Shown: in pieces, positions 1-8,373 of the stretch
Layout: each line of letters begins with the position of its first letter
Numbering within the stretch: position 1 is the first letter of the stretch
Assembly (NCBI RefSeq): GCF_000025605.1
Contig: NC_013894.1
Coordinates: forward strand, 1,039,529 to 1,103,528
Length of the DNA: 64,000 nucleotides
Source of the DNA: Thermocrinis albus DSM 14484
GTDB taxonomy: Bacteria > Aquificota > Aquificia > Aquificales > Aquificaceae
Reading direction: 5' to 3'
Made by a program: the position numbers and the translations under genes
Notes under the pieces: generated by a model
What the model was told of the DNA's origin: nothing
Seen by the model: only the letters and a program-made list of their open reading frames with translations
Database searches by the model: none

Positions 1-1336
1 GACCCTGTTTCACAGCGGTGTAGATAACTATATAACGGGCAAGCGGGCCAACCTCGCAGGGCTTTCCGCGCCATCTGGGAGATTTTATCCATGAGTATTT
101 TCCTTTTTCGTCAAGGTACTTCCACTGGGTCTTAGTTCCTTCTTTTGGTCCCGTATAGTTAGGTTCTGTTATACCATCCCAAGGATGAAGCCCTTTCGTC
201 TCGTCAGGATACTTGTACCAAGAGTGGGCCACAAACTCCTGTATCACTTCAGGGTTGGTAAAGTCCTTACCTACCATAGGATAGTATTTAGCCTTTTCTA
301 CACCCTCCGCGAAGTCTTCTACCACACCATTAGAGTGGTACAGAATCTTGGCGTGATAGTCCCCACCCTTTATATTTCTGTAAGGTTCATCTGGAAACTC
401 CCCGTACCCTATTACCCTCTTCTTGGCCAGTCCACCACCGTATGTTTGGCCTTTTTGAACGTACAGGTGTCCTATAGCCAAAAGATCAATGAGGTAGAAG
501 TAGTTGACAGCTTCTATCTGAGTATAGATTGAGTCCTCCACCACCGCCAGTCTTTCAGCGTTTATGGGAGCGTTCATATCCTCAAAGGATATGGAACAGG
601 TCATACCACCTACAAGGTAATGGGGGTGCGGGTTCTTACCGCCAAAGACCACCTGAGGTATAAAGAATTCTCTCTGCACGTCCAACATGTTAAGGTAGTG
701 AGCTACCGCCATCAGGTGAACTTCGGGAGGCAACAGTTTGTAGTCAGGGTGATCCCACCAGTGTGCTGCAAATATACCTAGCTGGCCACTCTCTACTACT
801 TTCTTTATCCTCTCTTGGAACGTTCTGTAATAGCCAGGCGTGGCTTTAGGAAATTTTTTAGGATAGGCCCTGTGCCCCATAAAGTCGGGCATGAGCTCCG
901 TTATGGCACCGTATTTTTCCAAAAGTTGATTTTGTAAAACTGCTGTTTGAACAGGATCAGCTTTCAGAGCCTCTAAAGGTGAAACCCAGTCGAGGGCGTG
1001 TAGGTGATAGAAGTGTACCAAGTGGTCGTGTACTTGCAGGGATCCGTACATGATGTTCCTTATGTAATTGGCATTCTTGGGTATCTGGATATCGAGAGCG
1101 TCCTCCACACAACGTACCGATGCGAGAGCGTGTATGGAAGTACACACACCACAGATCCTTTGGGTGAAGGCCCATACGTCTCTTGGGTCTCTGTTACGCA
1201 CTATGAGTTCTATACCGCGCCACATAGTTCCAGAAGATACAGCATCCAACACTTTTCCACTCTTTTCGTCCACTATCAACTCGATCCTTAAATGGCCTTC
1301 GATTCTGGTTACTGGGTCCACCACCACTCTCGCCAT
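1..1336 (-). CDS. hupL: [NiFe] hydrogenase large subunit, 3' end outside window
   Basis: Catalytic subunit of a group 1 uptake [NiFe] hydrogenase, which splits H2 and feeds electrons to the respiratory chain. About 445 residues are visible from the ATG at 1336; the C-terminal nickel-binding motif lies beyond the window edge. The start MARVVVDPVTRIEGHLRIE is typical of the family, and RICGVC (residues 60-65, C62 and C65) gives the N-terminal pair of Ni-Fe cysteines. A strong AGGTGA ribosome site precedes the ATG. It lies 2 nt after the small-subunit stop codon, as is normal for these operons. The family assignment is certain; the exact symbol (hupL, hyaB, mbhL) is a convention. Confidence 0.95.
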   Translation of the reverse strand, partial: MARVVVDPVTRIEGHLRIELIVDEKSGKVLDAVSSGTMWRGIELIVRNRDPRDVWAFTQRICGVCTSIHALASVRCVEDALDIQIPKNANYIRNIMYGSLQVHDHLVHFYHLHALDWVSPLEALKADPVQTAVLQNQLLEKYGAITELMPDFMGHRAYPKKFPKATPGYYRTFQERIKKVVESGQLGIFAAHWWDHPDYKLLPPEVHLMAVAHYLNMLDVQREFFIPQVVFGGKNPHPHYLVGGMTCSISFEDMNAPINAERLAVVEDSIYTQIEAVNYFYLIDLLAIGHLYVQKGQTYGGGLAKKRVIGYGEFPDEPYRNIKGGDYHAKILYHSNGVVEDFAEGVEKAKYYPMVGKDFTNPEVIQEFVAHSWYKYPDETKGLHPWDGITEPNYTGPKEGTKTQWKYLDEKGKYSWIKSPRWRGKPCEVGPLARYIVIYTAVKQG

Positions 1337-1338
1337 GA

Positions 1339-2403
1339 TCACTCACCTCCTTCTTTATCTTTGTTTCTTATCTTAGAAACAACACCATGCAGTACAGCAC
1401 CTGCTGCTGCGGCAGTAGCCACAGCTACACCTACTTTATCAGCGTTGGCTTCTACCGATGGTACAGGTATAGTGGTCAGTCTTTGGTAGAAGGGACCGTT
1501 GTCCCAGAAGTTATCCTCAGCACACCCTATACAACCGTGACCTGCTTGAATGGGGTAGGACAAACCGTTGTACCATCTTATGTTACCACAAGAGTTGTAG
1601 GTGGTCGGTCCTCTGCACCCTACCTTGTAGAGACACCACCCTTTCTTTGCTCCTTCATCGTCAAATCTTTCCACAAACTGACCTGCATTGAAGAAGGCTC
1701 TCCTGTAACACGTGTCGTGAATCCTATTACCGTAGTACTGCTTGGGTCTTCCTTGAGCATCTAAGGGAGGTATGCTTCCGAAAAGGGCTATGTGCATTAT
1801 AACACCCGTCATCACTTCCGCAATGGGAGGGCATCCAGGTACCTTGATGATAGGTTTGTCCTTTATTACCTTATCTATGGGCACAGCGGTGGTGGGGTTT
1901 GGTTTCGCTGCCTGTACACATCCCCAGCTGGCACAAGATCCCCAAGCTATAACGGCCATAGCACCTTCAGCAGTTTCCTTCAAAACTTCCAAAAAGGGTC
2001 TTCCACCCACTATACAGTACATACCATCCTCACCGAGGGGTGGGTTCCCTTCAACGGCCAGTATGTACTTACCCCAGTACTTTTTCATTATCTCTTCCCT
2101 GTGCTTCTCGATGGCATCTCCAGCGGCGGCAGATAGCGTGTCATCGTACTCGAGGGATATCATGGTGAGAACTACGTCCGAAGCTAGAGGCGTGGAGGAT
2201 CTTATGAAAGATTCTGAACAGCAGGTACACTCAAGCCCGTGAAGCCACAGGACAGGTGTACGGGGTCTTGTCTCTAAGGCTCTCACCACCTCCGGCACCA
2301 TGGTGGGGGCCAGTCCCATGATACCTGTTATGGTGGTGGCAAACTTTAAGAAATCCCTCCGGCTTACGCCGTGCCGCTTTAGAGCCTCGTAGAAGGTCTC
2401 CAT
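1339..2403 (-). CDS. hupS: [NiFe] hydrogenase small subunit (Tat-exported)
   Basis: Electron-transfer subunit carrying three iron-sulfur clusters, partner of the large subunit just downstream. 354 residues. A twin-arginine signal with SRRDFLKF at residues 14-21 predicts export of the folded dimer to the periplasmic face. Cluster ligands are visible: LECTCCSES (C59, C62), WGSCASWGC and VPGCPP in the middle, then [17 protein letters not shown] and CIGCAEDNF near the C-terminus. An alanine-rich segment close to the C-terminus ([13 protein letters not shown]) may be a short membrane anchor, and a charged tail ends the protein. The start has a GGAGGTGG ribosome site at the usual distance. Confidence 0.95.
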   Translation of the reverse strand: METFYEALKRHGVSRRDFLKFATTITGIMGLAPTMVPEVVRALETRPRTPVLWLHGLECTCCSESFIRSSTPLASDVVLTMISLEYDDTLSAAAGDAIEKHREEIMKKYWGKYILAVEGNPPLGEDGMYCIVGGRPFLEVLKETAEGAMAVIAWGSCASWGCVQAAKPNPTTAVPIDKVIKDKPIIKVPGCPPIAEVMTGVIMHIALFGSIPPLDAQGRPKQYYGNRIHDTCYRRAFFNAGQFVERFDDEGAKKGWCLYKVGCRGPTTYNSCGNIRWYNGLSYPIQAGHGCIGCAEDNFWDNGPFYQRLTTIPVPSVEANADKVGVAVATAAAAGAVLHGVVSKIRNKDKEGGE

Positions 2404-2416
2404 CGGTCCACCTCCT

Positions 2417-2438
2417 ATATTGATCGTTCATTCAATAT
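2417..2438. promoter_or_regulatory. Inverted repeat upstream of hydrogenase genes
   Basis: A perfect 7-bp inverted repeat, ATATTGA-N8-TCAATAT, lies 14-35 nt upstream of hupS, between a possible -35 (TTGACA on the minus strand at 2461-2466) and the ribosome site. Its position fits an operator or a 5' hairpin. No -24/-12 element is visible here, so the neighbouring sigma-54 activator is not an obvious regulator of this promoter. Confidence 0.4.
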
Positions 2439-2492
2439 TCTGACCTATGATAATGGTGAATGTCAAATCATTTTTCTTATAGAGGTATAAGT

Positions 2493-3812
2493 TTAACTTA
2501 TAAGCTTCCTTAGGGTAGTCCTGGTGATACCTAAAACCTCAGCAGCCTTTACCTGAGAGCGGAGCTCTTCGTAAGCTGTTTTTGCCATAACTCTGGCCAT
2601 CATTTCCATCAAGCGGTTGTAGATGTTCCTCTCTCCTGCCCTTATCCTTCGCCTCACTTCTTCCTCCACTATAGTCAGTATATTGTGAGATGGACTTTCC
2701 ACTGATGGAAGATCCAGGTGCTTGGACGTGAGTATGGAACCGTAGCATACAGTGACAGCTTTCCTTATAGCATTTTCCAACTCCCTTACGTTGCCAGGCC
2801 ACGGATGTTCCAGTACGGTTCTCAGAAAGTCTTCTGTATAGCCTTCTATCCTTTTACCCAGCTCCTTGCATACCTTACTGAGTATGTAGTTGAGGAGCAT
2901 GGGTATTTCCGATCTCCTTTCCCTGAGGGGTGGTATGTGTATATGTATAACACTGATTCTGTAGTAGAGGTCTTCTCTGAATAGACCCTGTTTTACCATG
3001 TCCTTCAGGTCTCTGTTAGTGGCACACACTAACCTGAAGTTGACGGGTATCTCTCTGTTGCTACCAAGTCTACGTATCTTCCTGTCCTGCAAAACCCTCA
3101 GCAGCTTTGACTGTAGAGATAGGGGAAGCTCTCCCACCTCGTCCAGAAAGAGTATCCCTTTTTCTGCCTCCTCCATTAAGCCTCTCTTGGAACTCGTGGC
3201 ACCGGTAAAAGCTCCCTTTTCGTATCCAAAGAGCTCCGCCTCAAAGAGCTCATGAGGTATAGCAGCACAGTTAACCGCTACAAAGGGTCCCCTCCACCTG
3301 CTGGACAGCTTCCAGAGAGCCCTAGCAAAAGATTCCTTACCTGTTCCAGACTCGCCCGTGATAAGGACAGGCACATCGACGGATGCTGCCTTCCCCAGTA
3401 TGCGTAACACACTTCCCATAACACCTTCTGTGCTACCAGCTATGGAACAAAGCTCCTCACATAACTCACCGTGGAGGTAGGTATCCTCTGGTCTGAAAGG
3501 TATAACTCTTTCCCTATGTCTGAACTCTTCCTCCAGCTTTGCGTACAACTCCTTCCACTTATCCTCCCTCACCGGTTTTCTCAATACATCGTAGAATCCA
3601 AGACTTATAAGTTTCATTACATAACCAGGTATGCTGTTGGCGGTAATGGCTACGAGAACATTGTTTTCTCTGAGGTCCGCAAGAGGGGAAAGGCCCACCG
3701 TATCTACATCCAGAAGGATCACATAACCTTCTAGATCCTCCGGTGGTTCCTCCACTCGGTGCACACCGTTCAGACACAGTGTCTTGTCTCTGGTACAGAG
3801 AAGGACCTTCAT
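2493..3812 (-). CDS. Sigma-54-dependent transcriptional activator
   Basis: 439-residue bacterial enhancer-binding protein. Residues 1-115 resemble a receiver domain, with LLDVD at the phospho-acceptor position and RKP at the conserved lysine, but the N-terminal acidic pair is missing, so phosphorylation is doubtful. The AAA+ domain has Walker A GESGTGKE (about residue 152) and the sigma-54 contact loop GAFTGA (about 199). A Fis-type helix-turn-helix, AAEVLGITRTTLRKLI, closes the protein. I chose the ATG at 3812 because upstream codons encode no domain and the receiver fold begins there. It is divergent from the sulfur-assimilation operon, whose promoter has a sigma-54 signature, so it probably controls that operon; control of the hydrogenase is an alternative. 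Confidence 0.9.
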   Translation of the reverse strand: MKVLLCTRDKTLCLNGVHRVEEPPEDLEGYVILLDVDTVGLSPLADLRENNVLVAITANSIPGYVMKLISLGFYDVLRKPVREDKWKELYAKLEEEFRHRERVIPFRPEDTYLHGELCEELCSIAGSTEGVMGSVLRILGKAASVDVPVLITGESGTGKESFARALWKLSSRWRGPFVAVNCAAIPHELFEAELFGYEKGAFTGATSSKRGLMEEAEKGILFLDEVGELPLSLQSKLLRVLQDRKIRRLGSNREIPVNFRLVCATNRDLKDMVKQGLFREDLYYRISVIHIHIPPLRERRSEIPMLLNYILSKVCKELGKRIEGYTEDFLRTVLEHPWPGNVRELENAIRKAVTVCYGSILTSKHLDLPSVESPSHNILTIVEEEVRRRIRAGERNIYNRLMEMMARVMAKTAYEELRSQVKAAEVLGITRTTLRKLIS

Positions 3813-3822
3813 GATCATTAAA

Positions 3823-3837
3823 TATACACAATGTATA
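3823..3837. promoter_or_regulatory. Palindrome, candidate activator-binding site
   Basis: TATACA-CAA-TGTATA is a perfect 6-bp inverted repeat, 10 bp upstream of the activator start codon and about 67-81 bp upstream of the -24 element of the divergent operon. This is a normal enhancer position for a sigma-54 activator and would also allow autoregulation. Binding is inferred. Confidence 0.45.
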
Positions 3838-3903
3838 CCAAATAGACAAAAGGTTGTTAGGCTAAAGTATGAAACTGCGCCACTTTCCTCACTTCTTTTA
3901 TGT

Positions 3904-3917
3904 GGCATGTACCTTGC
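3904..3917 (+). promoter_or_regulatory. Sigma-54 (-24/-12) promoter of sulfur operon
   Basis: The sequence TGGCATG-TACC-TTGCAT matches the sigma-54 consensus TGGCACG-N4-TTGCA with one change. GG is at 3904-3905 and GC at 3916-3917, 12 nt apart, as required. Transcription would start near 3929, about 16 nt before the start codon at 3945, leaving room for the GGAGGTGG ribosome site at 3931-3938. The divergent sigma-54 activator gene next to it supports the call. Confidence 0.75.
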
Positions 3918-3944
3918 ATGTAATAGTTGTGGAGGTGGACGGTT

Positions 3945-6599
3945 ATGGTAAGTAGGGAAGTACTGGAGAAGAACCCTAGGGAGGCTTTGAAAATGGAGAA
4001 ACATCCTCTGGACATCCTAGAGGAGCTTCCCAGAATGATAGAGAAGGGGTACGAAGGTGTACCCGAAGAGGATCTTGTCAGACTTCAGTGGTACGGGCTT
4101 TATCATGACAAACCTCGTGTAGGCTACTTTCTGCTGAGAGTTAGAATACCTGGAGGGATTCTCACGCCTTCCCAGTTGAGGGTTTTGGGAGAACTTGCCA
4201 CTAGCTTTAACAACTACGCTGAACTTACCATGAGACAAGATCTTCAGCTCCATTACATACGTCTCGAACATCTACCTGAGGTGCTGGAGACATTAAAGGA
4301 AGTGGGTCTTTTCCCCGTGGGAGCCTGTGGAGATACTGTTCGCAACATAACGTGTTGCCCAGTGGCCGGACATCAGAGGGAGGAGTTAGAAGACGTGAGA
4401 CCTATTCTACACACATTGGAGAGTATCTTCCATGATCCTTCCCGTAGAGAACACTTTAACCTTCCCAGGAAGTTCAAAATAACAGTAACGGCGTGTCCTT
4501 ACCATTGCAGCATGCCAGAGATGCACGATCTTGCTTTTGTAGGAACTGTAAAGGATAGGGAATTTGGCTTTGCTGTATGGGTTGGTGGAGGACTATCCTC
4601 CACACCTAGAATAGCCAGAAAACTGGGAATTTTTATCCCACCAGATAAGGTAGGTGAGGTGGCCGAAGCGGTTGTCAGTATGTGGAGTCAGGATCCTGAG
4701 AACAGGAAATCTTTTGTGAAAGCACGGATAAAGTATTTTGTGGACAGGCTTGGTGTCGAAAGGTTTAAAGAGGAACTCCTCAAAAGACTATCCTTTGTAC
4801 CAGAGCCCCTGACGGAGGAGCCCAGGCCCGTAGCCCGTTTCTTTCATACAGGTATCAGAAAACAGAAGGAAGAAGGTTTTTACTACGTGGGTGTTCCTGT
4901 GCTGGCGGGGAGGGTGAGGGGGGACCAGTTACTTAGGCTAGCAGAACTGACGGAGAGATTGGACCTTTCCGTTAGAATAACCCAGAGACAGAATCTTCTT
5001 TTACTTAACGTAGCGGAAAATCACTTAGGGACCGTCCTGGAAAAACTGAAGGAGATAGGCTTCGACATGGATTCTGGTGAAACCAGGAGTGTTTCTGTGG
5101 CATGTACCAGTGATCCTTTCTGCAACTACTCGGTGGGAGCTGCAAAGGAAGCGCTAATAGAACTTCTTCAGTATCTGGAAGGAGAGCTAGGTAAGTTGGA
5201 AGGCCTGACAATAGGCGTAGATGGTTGTCCCCACGCGTGTGCCCATCACTGGTTGAATGACATAGGACTTCAGGCCACTCATCTGAGGCAACCGGACGGT
5301 TCTGTGGAAACCACCTACAACTTGGTACTGAGGGGAGGTTACGGTAAAGAAGCGAGCATAGGCAAGATAGTACTTAAAAAGGTTCCTTTTGTGGACCTGA
5401 AGGTGTTTATAAAGAACCTTGTAGCGGCCTATAAGAGATCGGGACTTTCCTCTTTCCACGAGTTTATCAACAGTTACACCGACGAGGAGCTTATAGAGAT
5501 CATGAAGGGAGAAAATAAAGCACGGCAGGACGAGGGGAAAGTTAGGGTCAGGATATTTGGTCCCCTCACGCGTTTTTCCGGTGGCTTATCTGAGATAGAG
5601 CTGCCTCCTGGTACCTTAAGGGAGATCTTGCGCCACCTAGAGACAGAACTGGAAGGTTTCAGGGGAAGACTTCTGGATGAGAACGGTAAACTCAAACCCT
5701 TTGTGAAAGTGTTTCTGAACGATGAAGACATCGCCTTCTTACCTGACGGTCTGAACACTACCGTTAGGGAAGGGGATGAGATCATGCTGTACCCTGCTTT
5801 AGCTGGTGGCGCACCGCCGCTTGATGAAACTGAAGTTCACGAACTGGCCATAGAGTTTGAGGACAAAACAGCCCATGATGTACTGCGCTGGGCCATAGAA
5901 AATCTCCATCCCAGACTTTACATAGCATGGAGTGGACAGGTGGAGGATATGGTCTTGTTGGATATGGCGTGGAGAATAAATCCGGCAGTACGTGTGTTCA
6001 CCGTGGATACAGGTAGATTACACGAAGAAACCTACCGGTTGATGGAGGAAGTATACGAAAGATATGGTGTAAGGATTGAGGTCTACTTTCCAGAACCGTC
6101 CGATGTGGAGAAAATGGTGAAAGAACACGGCGTTAATCTCTTCTATCGCTCCGTAGAGCTAAGACACCTGTGCTGTTATGTAAGAAAGGTAAAACCCCTG
6201 CTGAGGGCTCTGTCTCAGGTGGACGGATGGGTTACAGGTCTCAGAAGAGAGCAATGGGCCAGTAGGCATAACATCATGAAGCTAGAAGTTGACCATGACC
6301 ATGGCCAGATCGTAAAGGTCAACCCATTAGCCGATTGGACAGAGAGGGAGGTATGGCAGTACATCAGAGAAAACTCTGTACCCTACAACCAGCTCTATTC
6401 TAGAGGTTACAGAAGCATAGGTTGTGAGCCGTGCACGAGACCAGTAGCCCCCTTTGAAGATCCGAGAGCTGGTAGATGGTGGTGGGAAAAGGACGCTCCA
6501 AAAGAGTGTGGTATGCACTGCAGTATAGAGACCGGAGGCTTTGAGAAGATAGCCGACAAACTGATAAGGGAGGACAAGCATGGCTATAAGGGTTCTTGA
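3945..6599 (+). CDS. Sulfite reductase / ubiquitin-like (MoaD/ThiS) / APS reductase fusion
   Basis: An 884-residue protein with three parts. Residues 1-525 are a siroheme sulfite reductase: two ferredoxin-like repeats, GDTVRNITCCPVAG near residue 129, and the [4Fe-4S]/siroheme ligands C-x5-C (ACTSDPFC, about 386) and C-x3-C (GCPHAC, about 426). Residues 532-621 are a MoaD/ThiS/CysO-like beta-grasp domain ending in an internal Gly-Gly (AGGAPP, about 620). Residues 622-884 are an APS reductase with the cluster cysteines CC (HLCCYVRK, about 740) and GCEPC (about 826), plus the catalytic tail ECGMHC. It would reduce APS to sulfite and sulfite to sulfide on one chain. The ATG at 3945 was chosen over an in-frame TTG at 3927 because GGAGGTGG lies between them. 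The reading frame is open throughout. Confidence 0.92.
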   Translation: MVSREVLEKNPREALKMEKHPLDILEELPRMIEKGYEGVPEEDLVRLQWYGLYHDKPRVGYFLLRVRIPGGILTPSQLRVLGELATSFNNYAELTMRQDLQLHYIRLEHLPEVLETLKEVGLFPVGACGDTVRNITCCPVAGHQREELEDVRPILHTLESIFHDPSRREHFNLPRKFKITVTACPYHCSMPEMHDLAFVGTVKDREFGFAVWVGGGLSSTPRIARKLGIFIPPDKVGEVAEAVVSMWSQDPENRKSFVKARIKYFVDRLGVERFKEELLKRLSFVPEPLTEEPRPVARFFHTGIRKQKEEGFYYVGVPVLAGRVRGDQLLRLAELTERLDLSVRITQRQNLLLLNVAENHLGTVLEKLKEIGFDMDSGETRSVSVACTSDPFCNYSVGAAKEALIELLQYLEGELGKLEGLTIGVDGCPHACAHHWLNDIGLQATHLRQPDGSVETTYNLVLRGGYGKEASIGKIVLKKVPFVDLKVFIKNLVAAYKRSGLSSFHEFINSYTDEELIEIMKGENKARQDEGKVRVRIFGPLTRFSGGLSEIELPPGTLREILRHLETELEGFRGRLLDENGKLKPFVKVFLNDEDIAFLPDGLNTTVREGDEIMLYPALAGGAPPLDETEVHELAIEFEDKTAHDVLRWAIENLHPRLYIAWSGQVEDMVLLDMAWRINPAVRVFTVDTGRLHEETYRLMEEVYERYGVRIEVYFPEPSDVEKMVKEHGVNLFYRSVELRHLCCYVRKVKPLLRALSQVDGWVTGLRREQWASRHNIMKLEVDHDHGQIVKVNPLADWTEREVWQYIRENSVPYNQLYSRGYRSIGCEPCTRPVAPFEDPRAGRWWWEKDAPKECGMHCSIETGGFEKIADKLIREDKHGYKGS

Positions 6600-6873
6600 G
6601 AAAGTGAGTGTGGAAGGCTTAATAAAAGAACTCACATTGAGGGGTTGGAAGGAGGGGAAGTTTAATGGAAAGCAAGCCATGTTTAAGGAATTTGAAAACT
6701 ACCTGTGGGTTGCAGTAATAGAAGAGTATCCCTACTTTCTATCCCTTCCAAAGGAGGAAAGCTCTAAGGTACACTCGGAGGGTATGAAAAAACTGATAGA
6801 GGAGGTAAGTCAACTGGCCACCCAACTAAACTTCTCATTACCCGTTAAGCCAGGAGGTGGCTACCATGTTTGA
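6580..6873 (+). CDS. Hypothetical 97-residue protein in sulfur operon
   Basis: Unrecognised small soluble protein. It starts 20 nt inside the end of the fusion gene, with AGGGAGGA upstream of its ATG, so translation is likely coupled. The sequence is a mixed alpha/beta pattern with several aromatics (NYLWVAVIEEYPYFLSL), no cysteine, no signal peptide and no membrane segment. The C-terminus is KPGGGYHV, with glycines close to the end, but it does not otherwise look like a ubiquitin-like fold. Its position suggests a role with the reductase or in sulfur transfer. Confidence 0.8.
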   Translation: MAIRVLEKVSVEGLIKELTLRGWKEGKFNGKQAMFKEFENYLWVAVIEEYPYFLSLPKEESSKVHSEGMKKLIEEVSQLATQLNFSLPVKPGGGYHV

Positions 6874-7615
6874 GTTTGCTATCTTTGGATTCTTCATAGC
6901 TTTTGCCATAGGATTGACAGGTGTGGGTGCTGGTACTCTTACTGCACCTCTTCTCATCTTGCTTGGCTTAGATCCTGCAAAAGCTGTTGGTTCTGCTTTG
7001 GCCTTCTCAACAGTGGTGAAGTTCCCGGCAGTGCTTGCTCATGCCGTCTACAAAAATTTGGATTATAAAACCCTTCTCCTTATGCTTGTGGGAGGAGTTC
7101 CTGGTACACTCTTGGGTTCTCTTCTTCTCACACTGTTCCATGACCCCTCAAGATTAAAGAAGATCCTCCTTCTGGTGATAGGTATAACGGTGATCTTCTC
7201 CATCCTTCTAAATCTCCTTATGATTTGGAAAGGTAAGCGCTTGGACTTAACTAGATATAGATATCTTCTGCCTGTTGCCTGCTTCCTAATAGGCCTTGAA
7301 GTTGGTTTCACGTCTGCCGGTGCTGGAGCCTTGGGTATGGTACTGCTCTTGTACTTTACAAACCTGAGCCCTGCAAGAGCGGTTGGTGTGGATATAGCCT
7401 TTGGTCTGGCTTGTTCTTTTGTGGGTGGTACCTCTCACTTTTTACAAGGTCATACAGATTTGGGAGTTTTTCTTCCCATGTCCTTAGGTGGTCTTGCTGG
7501 AGTGTTTCTTGGAACTCATTTAGCAAGGACCGTAAACCCCAAGCCTCTAAGGGTAATCATATCACTACTACTTCTCATAGTTGCCGTGAACCTCATACAG
7601 AGGGGTTTGAGATGA
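6866..7615 (+). CDS. TauE/SafE family sulfur-anion permease
   Basis: 249-residue inner-membrane protein with two related halves of hydrophobic helices, each opening with a glycine-rich motif (GLTGVGAGTLTAPLL near the N-terminus; GFTSAGAGALGMVLL in the middle), the hallmark of the TauE/SafE (DUF81) family. Members move sulfite, sulfoacetate or other sulfur anions. Inside a sulfate-assimilation operon it may import sulfate or export excess sulfite; direction cannot be read from sequence. The ATG at 6866 is preferred because the in-frame GTG at 6857 lies in its AGGAGGTGG ribosome site. It overlaps the preceding gene by 8 nt and the next by 4 nt. Confidence 0.88.
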   Translation: MFEFAIFGFFIAFAIGLTGVGAGTLTAPLLILLGLDPAKAVGSALAFSTVVKFPAVLAHAVYKNLDYKTLLLMLVGGVPGTLLGSLLLTLFHDPSRLKKILLLVIGITVIFSILLNLLMIWKGKRLDLTRYRYLLPVACFLIGLEVGFTSAGAGALGMVLLLYFTNLSPARAVGVDIAFGLACSFVGGTSHFLQGHTDLGVFLPMSLGGLAGVFLGTHLARTVNPKPLRVIISLLLLIVAVNLIQRGLR

Positions 7616-8373
7616 TGGGTAAAGTCTACATAGTGGGAGCAGGACCTGGAGATGTGGAACTTCTTACCTTAAAGGCTGTGAGGATAATAAAGGAAGCGGA
7701 TGTTATCCTCTACGACAGATTGGTCAGTGAGGACATACTCCAGTTGGCGAGACCCGACTGTGAGATTATCTACGTAGGGAAGGAAGAGGGTAAACACACA
7801 CCACAGGACAGTATCAACAGGATGTTGGTGGAACTTTCTAAAGTTTACAGAAGGGTGGTGAGACTGAAGGGAGGGGATCCTTTCGTGTTTGGAAGGGGTG
7901 CGGAGGAAGCGCTCTATCTTGCTCAAAAGGGTGTTGAGTTTGAGGTGGTTCCTGGTGTCAGTTCGGTGACTGGTGTACCTACGTACGTAGGGATACCCCT
8001 CACCATGAGGGGTGTTTCTTCCTCCTTTGGAGTGGTGACTGGGCACGAGGGGGAAGGTTGTTACGGTGTGAGGTGGGAGCTGAGCAAATACGTGGACACT
8101 CTGGTGGTGGTGATGGGTGTGGGTAAGAGGCAGGAGATAGGTAGGAAGCTGTTGGAGTTGGGGAGGGATGCTGAAGAGCCCGTGGCCTTTGTGGAGAGGG
8201 GATGCACATCCAGGCAGAGGGTTGTGGTGACCAGTTTAGGTAGGTTGGCCAGTGATCCACCACCTGTGGAACCTCCTGCGTTGCTGGTGGTGGGTAAAGT
8301 GGTGGATCTAATAAACACACTGGGAAAGGAGGTAGAGAGATGGCGGCAGAACCCTACGGTGGTCATCTGGTGA
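7612..8373 (+). CDS. cobA: Uroporphyrinogen-III C-methyltransferase
   Basis: 253-residue SAM-dependent methyltransferase that converts uroporphyrinogen III to precorrin-2, the first step to siroheme, the cofactor needed by the sulfite reductase encoded upstream. Family motifs are VYIVGAGPGDVELLTLKA at the N-terminus, YVGKEEGKH, RLKGGDPFVFGRGAEEA and VVPGVSSVTGVP. It has the methyltransferase domain only, with no fused precorrin-2 dehydrogenase/ferrochelatase, so another gene must finish siroheme. The start overlaps the permease stop (ATGA); a second in-frame ATG follows at once. The C-terminus overlaps the ATP sulfurylase gene by 34 nt. Confidence 0.93.
   Translation: MMGKVYIVGAGPGDVELLTLKAVRIIKEADVILYDRLVSEDILQLARPDCEIIYVGKEEGKHTPQDSINRMLVELSKVYRRVVRLKGGDPFVFGRGAEEALYLAQKGVEFEVVPGVSSVTGVPTYVGIPLTMRGVSSSFGVVTGHEGEGCYGVRWELSKYVDTLVVVMGVGKRQEIGRKLLELGRDAEEPVAFVERGCTSRQRVVVTSLGRLASDPPPVEPPALLVVGKVVDLINTLGKEVERWRQNPTVVIW

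Noticed and set aside
2417-2438. FNR or Fur box before the hydrogenase genes
   Set aside because: The arms resemble TTGA/TCAA half sites, but the spacing (N8 between TTGA and TCAA) does not fit the FNR consensus TTGAT-N4-ATCAA, and the Fur pattern is absent. Kept only as an unnamed inverted repeat.
2404-2492. Sigma-54 promoter for the hydrogenase operon
   Set aside because: No GG-N10-GC pair is present on the minus strand in this gap.
5539-5815. The middle domain as plain molybdopterin-synthase subunit MoaD
   Set aside because: It is fused between two sulfur-assimilation enzymes, with no moa or moe gene around except an E1-like enzyme that serves several carriers.
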